This document shows, one piece after another, positions 1-5,834 of a stretch of DNA of 10,082 bases. This DNA is from Candidatus Caenarcanales bacterium (GTDB lineage: Bacteria > Cyanobacteriota > Vampirovibrionia > LMEP-6097): contig JAJTHA010000227.1 of the NCBI GenBank assembly GCA_021299565.1, forward strand, positions 1 through 10,082, written 5' to 3'. The notes below the pieces were generated by a model that worked only from the letters and a program-made list of their open reading frames with translations, did not search any database and was not told the DNA's origin. The position numbers and the translations under genes were made by a program. Within the stretch, counting starts at the first letter, position 1, and every line of letters begins with the position of its first letter.

Positions 1-844
1 AGAATTGATCATTTTTTATTGCTTTGATTTTTAGTTGATCAAGTAATTTTTTGAATAATTCCCCACCTAAATATTGTGAAAGACCCACTTGAGATCCTAG
101 GGCAACTTTGAGCAAAGCCTCGTCTACATTGACTTTATAGGTATTTAGCGCATGTATTATTCTGGTTAATCTTAAAAATGCTTTTTGATCATTGCTAAAA
201 AGTTTTTTGTTCTTTGAATAAAAATCAATGATGATTTTTAGTTGCTGTTTGTTAATTTTGTTGAAAATATTAATTTCATTTTGATAAATACTAGAGTTTT
301 TTCTGTCTGATAACTGCCCGATTAAAAACTTGTGAATTTCTGGAAAGAATTTTTCTAGTACAAAAATCGCTCCAAGATTATCTCTGAACCAATGTAGATA
401 ATCTGACGAGTTTTGTTTTTCGATACTTGATTTTGATATTTTGTCGAGTATTTGAATTGCAGTTCTGGGGATTTTTTCTAAGTCACGGTTTGATAATTTA
501 GCCCCAAGTTCTTGAAGATTTTTTTTTGTTTGAAGCAATGATTCCAGAAAATCAATACCATTATAATTTTTGAGATAGCATTCTCTCAAATATCTTTGAA
601 TCAGTGTTTGTTCTTGGTGATCAAATGAAGATCTATACTGCTTCAATAATTCAAGAATTTGTTTTTCAGTGCTGCCATCATTTGCGGCTTTTAATTCAGA
701 GATTAGAGAACTAGTATGTAAATCCCCCATCTGAGCGCGAATAAAGTTATTAAATGCTTGTCGAGGTGCTTCAAATTCCCCAGATACACGCGAAGATAAC
801 AATACCTTGTTGGCTTCGCGTTGCATTACTCTCTGGACATACAT
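1..844 (-). CDS. Hypothetical helical protein, C-terminus beyond left edge
   Basis: This minus-strand reading frame is open from an ATG at 844-842 to the window edge, giving 281 residues with no stop; the gene is therefore partial at its 3' end. I do not recognise the family. The product is soluble-looking, rich in Lys, Leu, Ile, Asn and Gln, has no signal peptide or membrane segment, and reads as a chain of amphipathic helices. The protein begins MYVQRVMQREANKVLLSSRV. The ATG at 844 is the first in frame, a stop lying upstream at 868-866, but it has no Shine-Dalgarno sequence. The internal ATG at 826-824 (residue 7) is preceded by AGAGAG and may be the true start. It lies 46 bases downstream of the collagen-like gene on the same strand, so cotranscription is possible. 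The unbroken frame of 281 codons in AT-rich DNA is the evidence for coding. Confidence 0.8.
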   Translation of the reverse strand, partial: MYVQRVMQREANKVLLSSRVSGEFEAPRQAFNNFIRAQMGDLHTSSLISELKAANDGSTEKQILELLKQYRSSFDHQEQTLIQRYLRECYLKNYNGIDFLESLLQTKKNLQELGAKLSNRDLEKIPRTAIQILDKISKSSIEKQNSSDYLHWFRDNLGAIFVLEKFFPEIHKFLIGQLSDRKNSSIYQNEINIFNKINKQQLKIIIDFYSKNKKLFSNDQKAFLRLTRIIHALNTYKVNVDEALLKVALGSQVGLSQYLGGELFKKLLDQLKIKAIKNDQF

Positions 845-848
845 GCCC

Positions 849-862
849 ACATGATAGCATGT
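849..862. repeat. Small perfect palindrome in the 46-base gap before the left-edge gene
   Basis: ACATG at 849-853 and CATGT at 858-862 form a 5-bp inverted repeat around the four-base loop ATAG. A further ACATG lies at 841-845, overlapping the proposed start codon of the left-edge gene. On the minus strand the hairpin lies just upstream of that start and no T-run follows, so it does not look like an intrinsic terminator. It could influence translation of the downstream gene, or be chance. Confidence 0.35.
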
Positions 863-890
863 TATCTAGAGGGCATTGTTCGTTTTAATA

Positions 891-1982
891 TTAAATCACA
901 TTGCGCGATCTAGCAACTTCGTACCACTGACCAGTGTAGTGGACAAGATCAAGAGTATCTTTGCCAGTAGTGTTAAAGCCAGCACTTAATTCCAGATTGC
1001 CTTCACCAGTTACAATAGTCGGCACGGTAAATATAACTAATACTCTTTGCCCATTAATGCCACCAGTAAGAGTCTTAAGATCAGCGCTTGCGCCAAATCT
1101 ATCAGTAATTACTAAAACGTTTAAACCTGTTGCATCAGCAACTTTTGTACCTTGCATATCAACTGATTTAATTTTGAAAGGTGTTGAATCTGTACTTGAT
1201 ACTAGTCTGCCACCACCACTCGGTAAAGTAAAAGTATTTGAACCAGCTGGAACATTAAATGTAGCAACTCCACCAGCTCCAGTCAGATTTAAAACACTGA
1301 TGCCGTTGTTTAATTCGCCACTTTGATTTGACCTAGTTACTGCTCCGACAATTGAAGAACCAGGATAAGAACTAGGAATTGGTCCTTGCGGTCCTTGAGG
1401 TCCTGTTGCTCCAGCGGGTCCTTGAAGTCCTTGTGGTCCAGCAACTCCTTGTGGTCCTGCAACTCCTTGTGCACCTGCAACTCCTTGAGGTCCAGTAGGT
1501 CCTTGCGGTCCTGTCGGACCAACGGCTGTATTAGTTACCGCATTCTCTGGTAGAGAAACAATATCAGGGTTATTACTAGGATCACTTGGATCTAAAGCTT
1601 TGAAATTTGGATCATCAACAATTAACATAGTCGTTACAAAAGGACTAGTGCTGTTAACTGAACCACCACTTATTTGTAATGATATTTTGGTGTCAGTCTT
1701 TACTAAAGGTGTAGTTATTTTGGCTCTTAGAGTTTTTTTGTTTAAGCTCACTGGTAAATTTACCGTGATTTCACTGCCACTAGAATCTTTTACTAGAGCG
1801 GATACTTTGATAGGATTTTGCTTTGAATTTAAACCTTTTGCATTAAAAGTAAGCTCACCAGCTTCAATATAAACAGTTGGTAGGTTTCTTTTGCTAATTG
1901 CTTGACTAGCTCCTATTGAGCTGCAAATAGCCGCGATTATAATTGATGTTTTTCTAAAGCCAAAGTTATTATTGTTTTTCAT
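891..1982 (-). CDS. Secreted collagen-like protein with Gly-X-Y repeat
   Basis: The product is a predicted exported protein of 363 residues. I place the start at the ATG at 1982-1980 because AAGGAG lies at 1999-1994, 11 bases upstream; a GTG at 1994-1992, four codons further out, overlaps that Shine-Dalgarno sequence and is unlikely. Residues 1-28 form a signal peptide: basic FRK, a hydrophobic IIIAAICSSIG core and a predicted cleavage after ASQA. Residues 29-154 look beta-rich. Residues 155-202 are 16 consecutive Gly-X-Y triplets dominated by GPQ and GVA and carry no charged residue. The C-terminal 160 residues (Gly/Ser/Thr/Val rich, ending with LVHYTGQWYEVARS) are probably a globular beta domain that could nucleate trimerisation. 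By analogy with bacterial collagen-like proteins it would form a surface or extracellular triple-helical stalk; its partner is unknown. It is divergent from flhB. Confidence 0.85.
   Translation of the reverse strand: MKNNNNFGFRKTSIIIAAICSSIGASQAISKRNLPTVYIEAGELTFNAKGLNSKQNPIKVSALVKDSSGSEITVNLPVSLNKKTLRAKITTPLVKTDTKISLQISGGSVNSTSPFVTTMLIVDDPNFKALDPSDPSNNPDIVSLPENAVTNTAVGPTGPQGPTGPQGVAGAQGVAGPQGVAGPQGLQGPAGATGPQGPQGPIPSSYPGSSIVGAVTRSNQSGELNNGISVLNLTGAGGVATFNVPAGSNTFTLPSGGGRLVSSTDSTPFKIKSVDMQGTKVADATGLNVLVITDRFGASADLKTLTGGINGQRVLVIFTVPTIVTGEGNLELSAGFNTTGKDTLDLVHYTGQWYEVARSRNVI
1377..1520 (-). repeat. Collagen Gly-X-Y coding repeat with 18-bp tandem units
   Basis: This stretch encodes the 16 Gly-X-Y triplets. 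Within it, read on the plus strand, 18-bp units occur in tandem at 1441-1458 (GCAACTCCTTGTGGTCCT), 1459-1476 and 1477-1494 with a few differences, then a more diverged unit at 1495-1512. They encode repeated hexapeptides of the type GPQGVA. Units of 18 bp keep the frame, so slippage or recombination would change stalk length without breaking the gene. Confidence 0.85.
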
Positions 1983-1993
1983 GTTTCTTACCA

Positions 1994-1999
1994 CTCCTT
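1994..1999 (-). promoter_or_regulatory. Shine-Dalgarno sequence of the collagen-like gene
   Basis: The minus strand reads AAGGAG here, 11 bases before the ATG at 1982-1980. It is one of only two clear Shine-Dalgarno sequences in the window (the other precedes tuf), and it decides the start of the collagen-like gene in favour of ATG 1982 over GTG 1994. Confidence 0.7.
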
Positions 2000-2021
2000 A
2001 ATTATTACATCTTTACATGTG

Positions 2022-2099
2022 CATTAACTGATTAAGCTTTGATTAATGTCATTAAGAACTATCTCTGAGCATTAGCTAAGCTATTTGATCTAGATTAAA
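2022..2099. promoter_or_regulatory. Divergent control region with repeated NATTAA and an operator-like palindrome
   Basis: The gap between the divergent collagen-like gene and flhB contains four spaced hexamers: CATTAA (2022-2027), GATTAA (2030-2035), GATTAA (2041-2046) and CATTAA (2050-2055). A 16-base near-palindrome, TTTGATCTAGATTAAA, lies at 2084-2099 with one mismatched pair and contains a fifth GATTAA. It lies 31 bases before the flhB start and overlaps a possible -35 (TTGATC, 2085-2090). No convincing -10 follows at the usual distance. The symmetry suggests binding of a dimeric regulator, but the DNA is AT-rich and chance is possible. Confidence 0.35.
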
Positions 2100-2130
2100 A
2101 ACTGGTGTTTTAGGCATAAAACATAAAGCA

Positions 2131-3210
2131 ATGCCACCTGACGATAAACAGTCAAAAACCGAACAGGCCTCGAGTTATAAGCTTAGAAAAGCTAGAGAAA
2201 AAGGTCAAGTCGCAAAATCAGCAGATCTAAGCTCAACACTTGCGCTTACGGCAGGCGTGATCATGATCTCGATCATGCTACCCAATATATCAAAAGGTTT
2301 TACCGAATTTCTAAAATTGATTTTTTTTGATTTTGATTTCGATTTAGTTAGTTTAGTCGGATTCAAAGAAATCATGTTGATGATTTTTCAGTACTTCACT
2401 TCATGGGTAGCACCAATAATTTTGGTGATTTGGTTAGTGGCTTTCATATCTACAACTGCTCAAGTTGGTATTTCGGTTTCTTTCTCTCCTTTGAGCCTTG
2501 ACATAGCCAAACTTAATCCCATTGCAGGTTTTCAGAGGCTTTTATCCGTTCGAGGTTTAGTGAATGTAAGTTTTGCTTTGATAAAAATGATCATTGTATC
2601 TATGGTTGCTTTTAGTGCTTTTAGTGATGTTGGTAATACTTTGGCGCTTCTACATCTCAACAATATTACTTTGGTCATGAATAAATCAGCAGCACTGGCT
2701 TGGGATCTATTGATGAAAATCTGCATGACTATGCTTACAATCGCTGTCATTGACTATGCTTACCAGAAATGGCAATTTTTGGAAGACCAAAAGATGTCTA
2801 AAGAAGAACAAAAAGAAGAGCATAAGCAACAAGAAGGTAACCCGCAAATCAAAGGCAGAATTAAAAGTATGCAAAGATCACAATCACAAAAACGTGGACT
2901 AAAAGAATCAGTAAAAGAAGCAGATGTGGTTATAACAAATCCTTTTCACCTTGCTGTTGCTATCAAATACGACAGATCTCAAAAACAAGCAGCTCCAATC
3001 GTTGTCGCCAAAGGTGCACGATTATTGGCTTTGAGAATTAGAGAGTTTGCTAAAGAATCAGGTATAGAAATAGTGCAGAATATTCCACTTGCTCGTGCTT
3101 TATATAAGCAATGTAACGTTGGTCTTGAAATCACACCGGATCTCTATGTCGCTGTTGCTGAGGTGCTTGCGATAGTCTTTAGGAAACGTAAGAAAGGTTA
3201 TGTGCGCTAG
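2131..3210 (+). CDS. flhB: Flagellar export apparatus switch protein FlhB, with NPFH at the cleavage site
   Basis: FlhB is the inner-membrane component of the flagellar type III export gate; its cytoplasmic domain switches export from hook/rod to filament substrates. At 359 aa it has the usual length. The N-terminus carries the family signature of basic residues before KSADLSS (29-35). About four membrane segments lie near 36-55, 85-110, 144-165 and 188-208. The family motifs LNPIAGFQRLLS (128-139) and MSKEEQKEEHKQQEGNP (222-238) are present, followed by the C-terminal domain. The autocleavage motif, normally NPTH, reads NPFH at residues 270-273, so the scissile Asn-Pro pair is kept but Thr is replaced by Phe. 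No flagellar gene adjoins it. A type III secretion SctU homologue is the alternative, but overall similarity favours FlhB. No Shine-Dalgarno sequence precedes the ATG. Confidence 0.93.
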   Translation: MPPDDKQSKTEQASSYKLRKAREKGQVAKSADLSSTLALTAGVIMISIMLPNISKGFTEFLKLIFFDFDFDLVSLVGFKEIMLMIFQYFTSWVAPIILVIWLVAFISTTAQVGISVSFSPLSLDIAKLNPIAGFQRLLSVRGLVNVSFALIKMIIVSMVAFSAFSDVGNTLALLHLNNITLVMNKSAALAWDLLMKICMTMLTIAVIDYAYQKWQFLEDQKMSKEEQKEEHKQQEGNPQIKGRIKSMQRSQSQKRGLKESVKEADVVITNPFHLAVAIKYDRSQKQAAPIVVAKGARLLALRIREFAKESGIEIVQNIPLARALYKQCNVGLEITPDLYVAVAEVLAIVFRKRKKGYVR

Positions 3211-3222
3211 AGCTTGTCCTGC

Positions 3223-3780
3223 TTAGTAATGAACTATTGAGTAAACTTCAGCACCAAGAGCCTCAATCTTTTTGCGCCCTTCAAGAAAATCAAGTTCAAT
3301 TACAAAGCCGCATCCAGCGATATTGCCGCCAGCGTTTCTCACAAGTTCAATAGCGGCGCTGCAACTTCCGCCAGTTGCAAGTAAATCATCGATGATAAGA
3401 ACGTTTGCGTTAGCCACGCCTGCAAATGCGTCTTCGTGTATAGCAAGTGTATCGGTGCCGTATTCAAGTTCGTATGAAGCTTTGATGCTTTTAGCTGGCA
3501 ATTTGCCTGGCTTGCGAATTAGTGTCAATCCTGCTTGAATTCTTTGGCACAAAGGCGCTCCAAAAATAAATCCTCGAGATTCTGGCACAGCGATAAAATC
3601 AATTTTCTGTGAAGCAAATCTTTCTTCAAATAAATCTATTACTGCTTTAAAAGATTCTGGATTAGAAATAAGTGTAGTAATATCCTTGAAAATGATTCCT
3701 GGCTTAGGGAAATCAGGAATATCTCTGATGTTTGACTTGATAAGTTTGGCTTTGTCCACTACGTTTGTTGATAAATTCAT
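3223..3780 (-). CDS. apt: Adenine phosphoribosyltransferase
   Basis: Apt is a cytoplasmic purine-salvage enzyme that converts adenine and PRPP to AMP and pyrophosphate. The 185-residue length matches the family. The N-terminal signature IRDIPDFPKPGIIFKDIT lies at 18-35. ESRGF (67-71) stands where EARGF is common, RKPGKLP (89-95) is the mobile loop, and YELEYGTDTLAIHEDA (103-118) is highly diagnostic. The PRPP-binding motif VLIIDDLLATGGS spans 127-139 with acidic D131 and D132. It converges on flhB with only 12 bases between the stop codons and no clear terminator. It is divergent from the radical-SAM-like gene with a 51-base gap. There is no Shine-Dalgarno sequence, and a perfect TATAAT lies just 12 bases before the ATG, so the message is probably leaderless or nearly so. 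Confidence 0.96.
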   Translation of the reverse strand: MNLSTNVVDKAKLIKSNIRDIPDFPKPGIIFKDITTLISNPESFKAVIDLFEERFASQKIDFIAVPESRGFIFGAPLCQRIQAGLTLIRKPGKLPAKSIKASYELEYGTDTLAIHEDAFAGVANANVLIIDDLLATGGSCSAAIELVRNAGGNIAGCGFVIELDFLEGRKKIEALGAEVYSIVHY

Positions 3781-3792
3781 TACAAAAAACTT

Positions 3793-3798
3793 ATTATA
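3793..3798 (-). promoter_or_regulatory. Probable -10 element of apt, very close to the start codon
   Basis: The minus strand reads TATAAT at 3798-3793, a perfect sigma-70-type -10 hexamer, with 12 bases between it and the apt ATG. Initiation about 6-7 bases downstream would leave a leader of roughly 5-6 bases. No good -35 is visible at 16-18 bp. Confidence 0.5.
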
Positions 3799-3810
3799 TC
3801 ATATTTGTAG

Positions 3811-3819
3811 TATTATAAC
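3811..3819 (+). promoter_or_regulatory. Possible -10 element of the radical-SAM-like gene
   Basis: Overlapping five-of-six matches to TATAAT occur on the plus strand, TATTAT (3811-3816) and TATAAC (3814-3819), 12-15 bases before the ATG at 3832. No Shine-Dalgarno sequence is present. As with apt on the other strand, this points to a very short leader. The support is modest because the region is nearly all A and T. Confidence 0.3.
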
Positions 3820-3831
3820 TTTCTAATAGTT

Positions 3832-4701
3832 ATGCAATTGGATGCCTCAGGAAAATTACCACTTATTGATTTGTTAGACAAATCAAATCTGAAGCAATTT
3901 TACGCAAATCATGTTTTTCATGAAAGGCATATGAATTCTTGTCCTATAGGATGCGTTGGCTGTGCGGTTTCTGCCGTTACTACTGCCAAAGGTTCTCTGG
4001 CTTATCAAGATCTAAGAGATTTTTATCAAGATGCAAAGGTTCAAAACGTAAGTCTTCAAATTACAAAAGTAGAAGGTTATGATCCTGTCTTTGTAAGCTA
4101 CTCAGACGATAAGGATATTCCTTTTGCAAGAACTGTAGTAGATGCAATAGATCTAGGCCATCAGATTATTACGCCGGTTTGTACTACTGGTAGCTGGAAA
4201 GCTGATAGAACTAAATGGCAACTTGAAGAGTTAGGCAAGCTTTCTAATAAATACCGTTACTATCAATATCCTTCTGGCAATTCAGGAGTTGGATTTGTGC
4301 TGTCAGTACCTAGAGAAATCAAACAGTTCAATGACGGCAAGTATAATGCGGCTGAACATGTGGACAAAGTATCATCTGACATAGAATTATTGACTATCAA
4401 TGGTGATATTGAGGTTTTGATTTATTACAACAGCAAATTGTTGGGTGATCATGAGTTCGCACAAAGTTTGGCTAACCAAATAGAATCCAAGCTTAGTCCT
4501 AATGCAAGATCTAGAGCTAGATTGATGGTTACAAATTTTAATTCAGAGACTATCCCTGAATCATGCTTTAGATATACAAACAGTATTTTGGTTTCTGACA
4601 AAGGCTTTACTCCAATTGATCCAAAATGTTTGGATTGGACTGATGATCCTAATCAATTAAGCCAGGCAGAAATAGCAGCTAAGCTCGCTTCTCATATATA
4701 A
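3832..4701 (+). CDS. Radical-SAM-like protein of unknown function
   Basis: The 289-residue product has C37, C41 and C44 in a CxxxCxxC arrangement (CPIGCVGC). This is the canonical radical SAM motif that ligates a [4Fe-4S] cluster and S-adenosylmethionine, and it is followed by AVSA as in many members. Downstream secondary structure fits the partial barrel: a strand NVSLQITK (72-79), a strand QIITPVCTTG (111-120) and VGFVLSVPREIKQFNDGKYNAAEHVDKV (153-180), resembling the family's strand-helix with later partner helix. The usual GGEP SAM-binding motif is not recognisable; KVEGYDP (79-85) stands in its place. There is no second Cys cluster of SPASM type; only C117, C245 and C266 occur elsewhere. 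It may therefore be a divergent radical SAM enzyme or a different Fe-S or zinc protein. Substrate is unknown. A membrane protein gene starts four bases after its stop, suggesting cotranscription. Confidence 0.7.
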   Translation: MQLDASGKLPLIDLLDKSNLKQFYANHVFHERHMNSCPIGCVGCAVSAVTTAKGSLAYQDLRDFYQDAKVQNVSLQITKVEGYDPVFVSYSDDKDIPFARTVVDAIDLGHQIITPVCTTGSWKADRTKWQLEELGKLSNKYRYYQYPSGNSGVGFVLSVPREIKQFNDGKYNAAEHVDKVSSDIELLTINGDIEVLIYYNSKLLGDHEFAQSLANQIESKLSPNARSRARLMVTNFNSETIPESCFRYTNSILVSDKGFTPIDPKCLDWTDDPNQLSQAEIAAKLASHI

Positions 4702-4705
4702 ATTT

Positions 4706-5299
4706 ATGGTTTCGCAAAAAATTATTGACGATATTCTGGCAGTTACTCTAAAGCCATTTAGGCTTTTTGATGATATTTTGTCAAACCCTGACTGGAAGCC
4801 AAATAGAAAAGTAATAATTTTTGTTTTATTGATGCAGGTTTATCTTTTTTTCTTGCCTTCGTATTTGTTTTTTTTCAATATACTTTCTTTGGTTTTGATT
4901 CCAATTAATATAGGTTTGATCTATAACTTGTCGCAAGATCTTGAACTTCTGTATTTCAAGAAACAGGATAGTGAATTATTTTTCTATCGTATCTTGTACT
5001 GTCTTGCTTTAAGTCAAATTCCTTCTTTGATAGTGAATTTATTGAATAATGTTTTGAATATATTTTTTGCAAGCGATTTATTGCTTGGAGTCTTTTTCTC
5101 GGCTCTGCTAAATATTCCTGCAGCGATTATTGCTTTCATTTATGGACTCAAAGTCGTTGAGGCAGTTACACAAGAGAAAGACAGTATGAGGATTTTTATG
5201 GAGCTTTTGCCAAAGAGTCTGATGTCTACGTTCTCTGAGCCGCTTGGCTTTAGATCTATTAGAGAATTGATGGTTGATTTTAAGGCTTTCAAGAAATAA
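4706..5299 (+). CDS. Multi-pass membrane protein, possibly Yip1-like
   Basis: This 197-residue product is an integral membrane protein with about five hydrophobic segments (near 36-54, 56-75, 92-112, 117-133 and 135-152) and soluble ends. The N-terminal pattern LKPFRLFDDILSNPDWKP resembles the start of Yip1-domain proteins, where a similar Pro-Phe-Arg and Pro-containing stretch precedes the first membrane segment, but the match is weak and from memory. The ATG lies four bases after the stop of the radical-SAM-like gene, with no Shine-Dalgarno sequence, so translation is probably coupled to it. The gene ends against the hairpin repeat region at 5312-5411. Function is unknown. Confidence 0.75.
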   Translation: MVSQKIIDDILAVTLKPFRLFDDILSNPDWKPNRKVIIFVLLMQVYLFFLPSYLFFFNILSLVLIPINIGLIYNLSQDLELLYFKKQDSELFFYRILYCLALSQIPSLIVNLLNNVLNIFFASDLLLGVFFSALLNIPAAIIAFIYGLKVVEAVTQEKDSMRIFMELLPKSLMSTFSEPLGFRSIRELMVDFKAFKK

Positions 5300-5311
5300 A
5301 ATTCTATCCTC

Positions 5312-5411
5312 GTCGCCCTGAGGAGTGTACGAAGTACACGACGTAAGGGTCCACGATGCAGCAGTTGAATTGGATCCTCACGTCGCCCCTACCGGGGCTC
5401 CTCAGGATGAC
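5312..5411. repeat. Two head-to-head hairpin repeat units filling a convergent intergenic gap
   Basis: The 129-base gap between two convergent genes is almost wholly occupied by two units of one element in opposite orientation. Unit 1 (plus, 5312-5353) has outer stem GCCCT (5315-5319) with AGGGT (5346-5350), GA at 5323-5324 and 5340-5341, and inner hairpin GTGTAC-GAA-GTACAC (5325-5339). Unit 2 (minus, 5411-5371) has outer stem ATCCT (5408-5404) with AGGAT (5378-5374), GA at 5400-5399 and 5384-5383, and inner hairpin GCCCC-GGTA-GGGGC (5398-5385). The linker 5354-5370 contains TTGAAT, also found beside the third copy. The two units together form a large imperfect inverted repeat that may act as a bidirectional terminator. 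Confidence 0.85.
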
Positions 5412-5428
5412 AAAAAACTGTGTCAACC

Positions 5429-5827
5429 TCAAACCCCGAAATTTCTCTGGCGCTCCCAAAAATCCTCAACTGCAAGATCCAAATCTTGAATGCTTGTCTC
5501 TGAAAGCTTTTTGCTGATATGATGAATCTCGCTATACGAAGCCCCAAGACTAATCGCATCATAAAGTCTAAGCTCTGGAGCGATGACGATAATTAGATCG
5601 TATTGAGTTTCTAGGTTTTGAACTTGGTCTTCAGTTATAACTTCATTTTGATCAATTAGTTTTTGAGCTTTCTGCTCTAATTCAATTGAGCCTTTATTGC
5701 TTTCTAGGAAATCAACAAGCCCCGAATATTTTTTCAAATGGTCGATGAACGCCTCTGCTTGCTTGCTGTCAAGCTCAGGACAGATGAGGGCTATAGATTT
5801 AATTTGATTGCAATTGTCGGTGAACAT
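5429..5827 (-). CDS. Small hypothetical alpha/beta protein
   Basis: This 132-residue acidic protein is not recognised. It has no signal peptide or membrane segment. Two similar strand-turn segments, SIALICPELDSKQA (11-24) and DLIIVIAPELRLYDA (77-91), each a hydrophobic strand ending in PEL before a helix, suggest a Rossmann-like alpha/beta fold or an internal duplication. The C-terminus VEDFWERQRNFGV is helical. It lies 13 bases downstream of the antiporter on the same strand and is probably cotranscribed with it. Its ATG directly abuts a copy of the hairpin repeat; AAGGA from that repeat (5842-5838) lies 10 bases before the ATG and overlaps the antiporter stop codon, and probably serves as its ribosome binding site. 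An arsenate reductase or low-molecular-weight phosphatase is not supported because the CX5R loop is missing. Confidence 0.7.
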   Translation of the reverse strand: MFTDNCNQIKSIALICPELDSKQAEAFIDHLKKYSGLVDFLESNKGSIELEQKAQKLIDQNEVITEDQVQNLETQYDLIIVIAPELRLYDAISLGASYSEIHHISKKLSETSIQDLDLAVEDFWERQRNFGV

Positions 5828-5834
5828 TTGAATT

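Noticed and set aside
824..840. Tiny frame ATG-Ser-Arg-Glu-stop whose TAA overlaps the ATG at 826 (TAATG)
   Set aside because: It looks like a start-stop coupling signal but also arises by chance; four codons are not enough to claim a leader peptide.
1337..1522. 61-codon minus-strand frame rich in KDLLDHKE-type repeats
   Set aside because: It is an out-of-frame reading of the collagen Gly-X-Y repeat DNA, so its periodicity is inherited.
961..1872. Plus-strand frames opposite the collagen-like gene
   Set aside because: They lie antisense to a gene with signal peptide and domain evidence, have no family resemblance and no ribosome binding sites.
1992..1994. GTG start giving a 367-residue collagen-like protein
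   Set aside because: The GTG overlaps the AAGGAG Shine-Dalgarno sequence; the ATG at 1982 is correctly placed behind it and begins a normal signal peptide.
2085..2113. Complete flhB promoter TTGATC-17-TTTTAG
   Set aside because: The -10 matches the consensus at only half its positions; the region was reported only as a general control region.
5305..5425. CRISPR array or insertion sequence in the repeat-rich gap
   Set aside because: There are only two units in opposite orientation without regular spacers, and no transposase or target-site duplication is visible.
5408..5425. Terminator TGACA...TGTCA for the minus-strand pair
   Set aside because: The 5-bp A+T-rich stem is weak and the T-run lies in the loop rather than after the hairpin.
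5429..5827. Low-molecular-weight phosphatase or arsenate reductase
   Set aside because: The alpha/beta pattern is suggestive, but the CX5R active-site loop at the N-terminus is absent.
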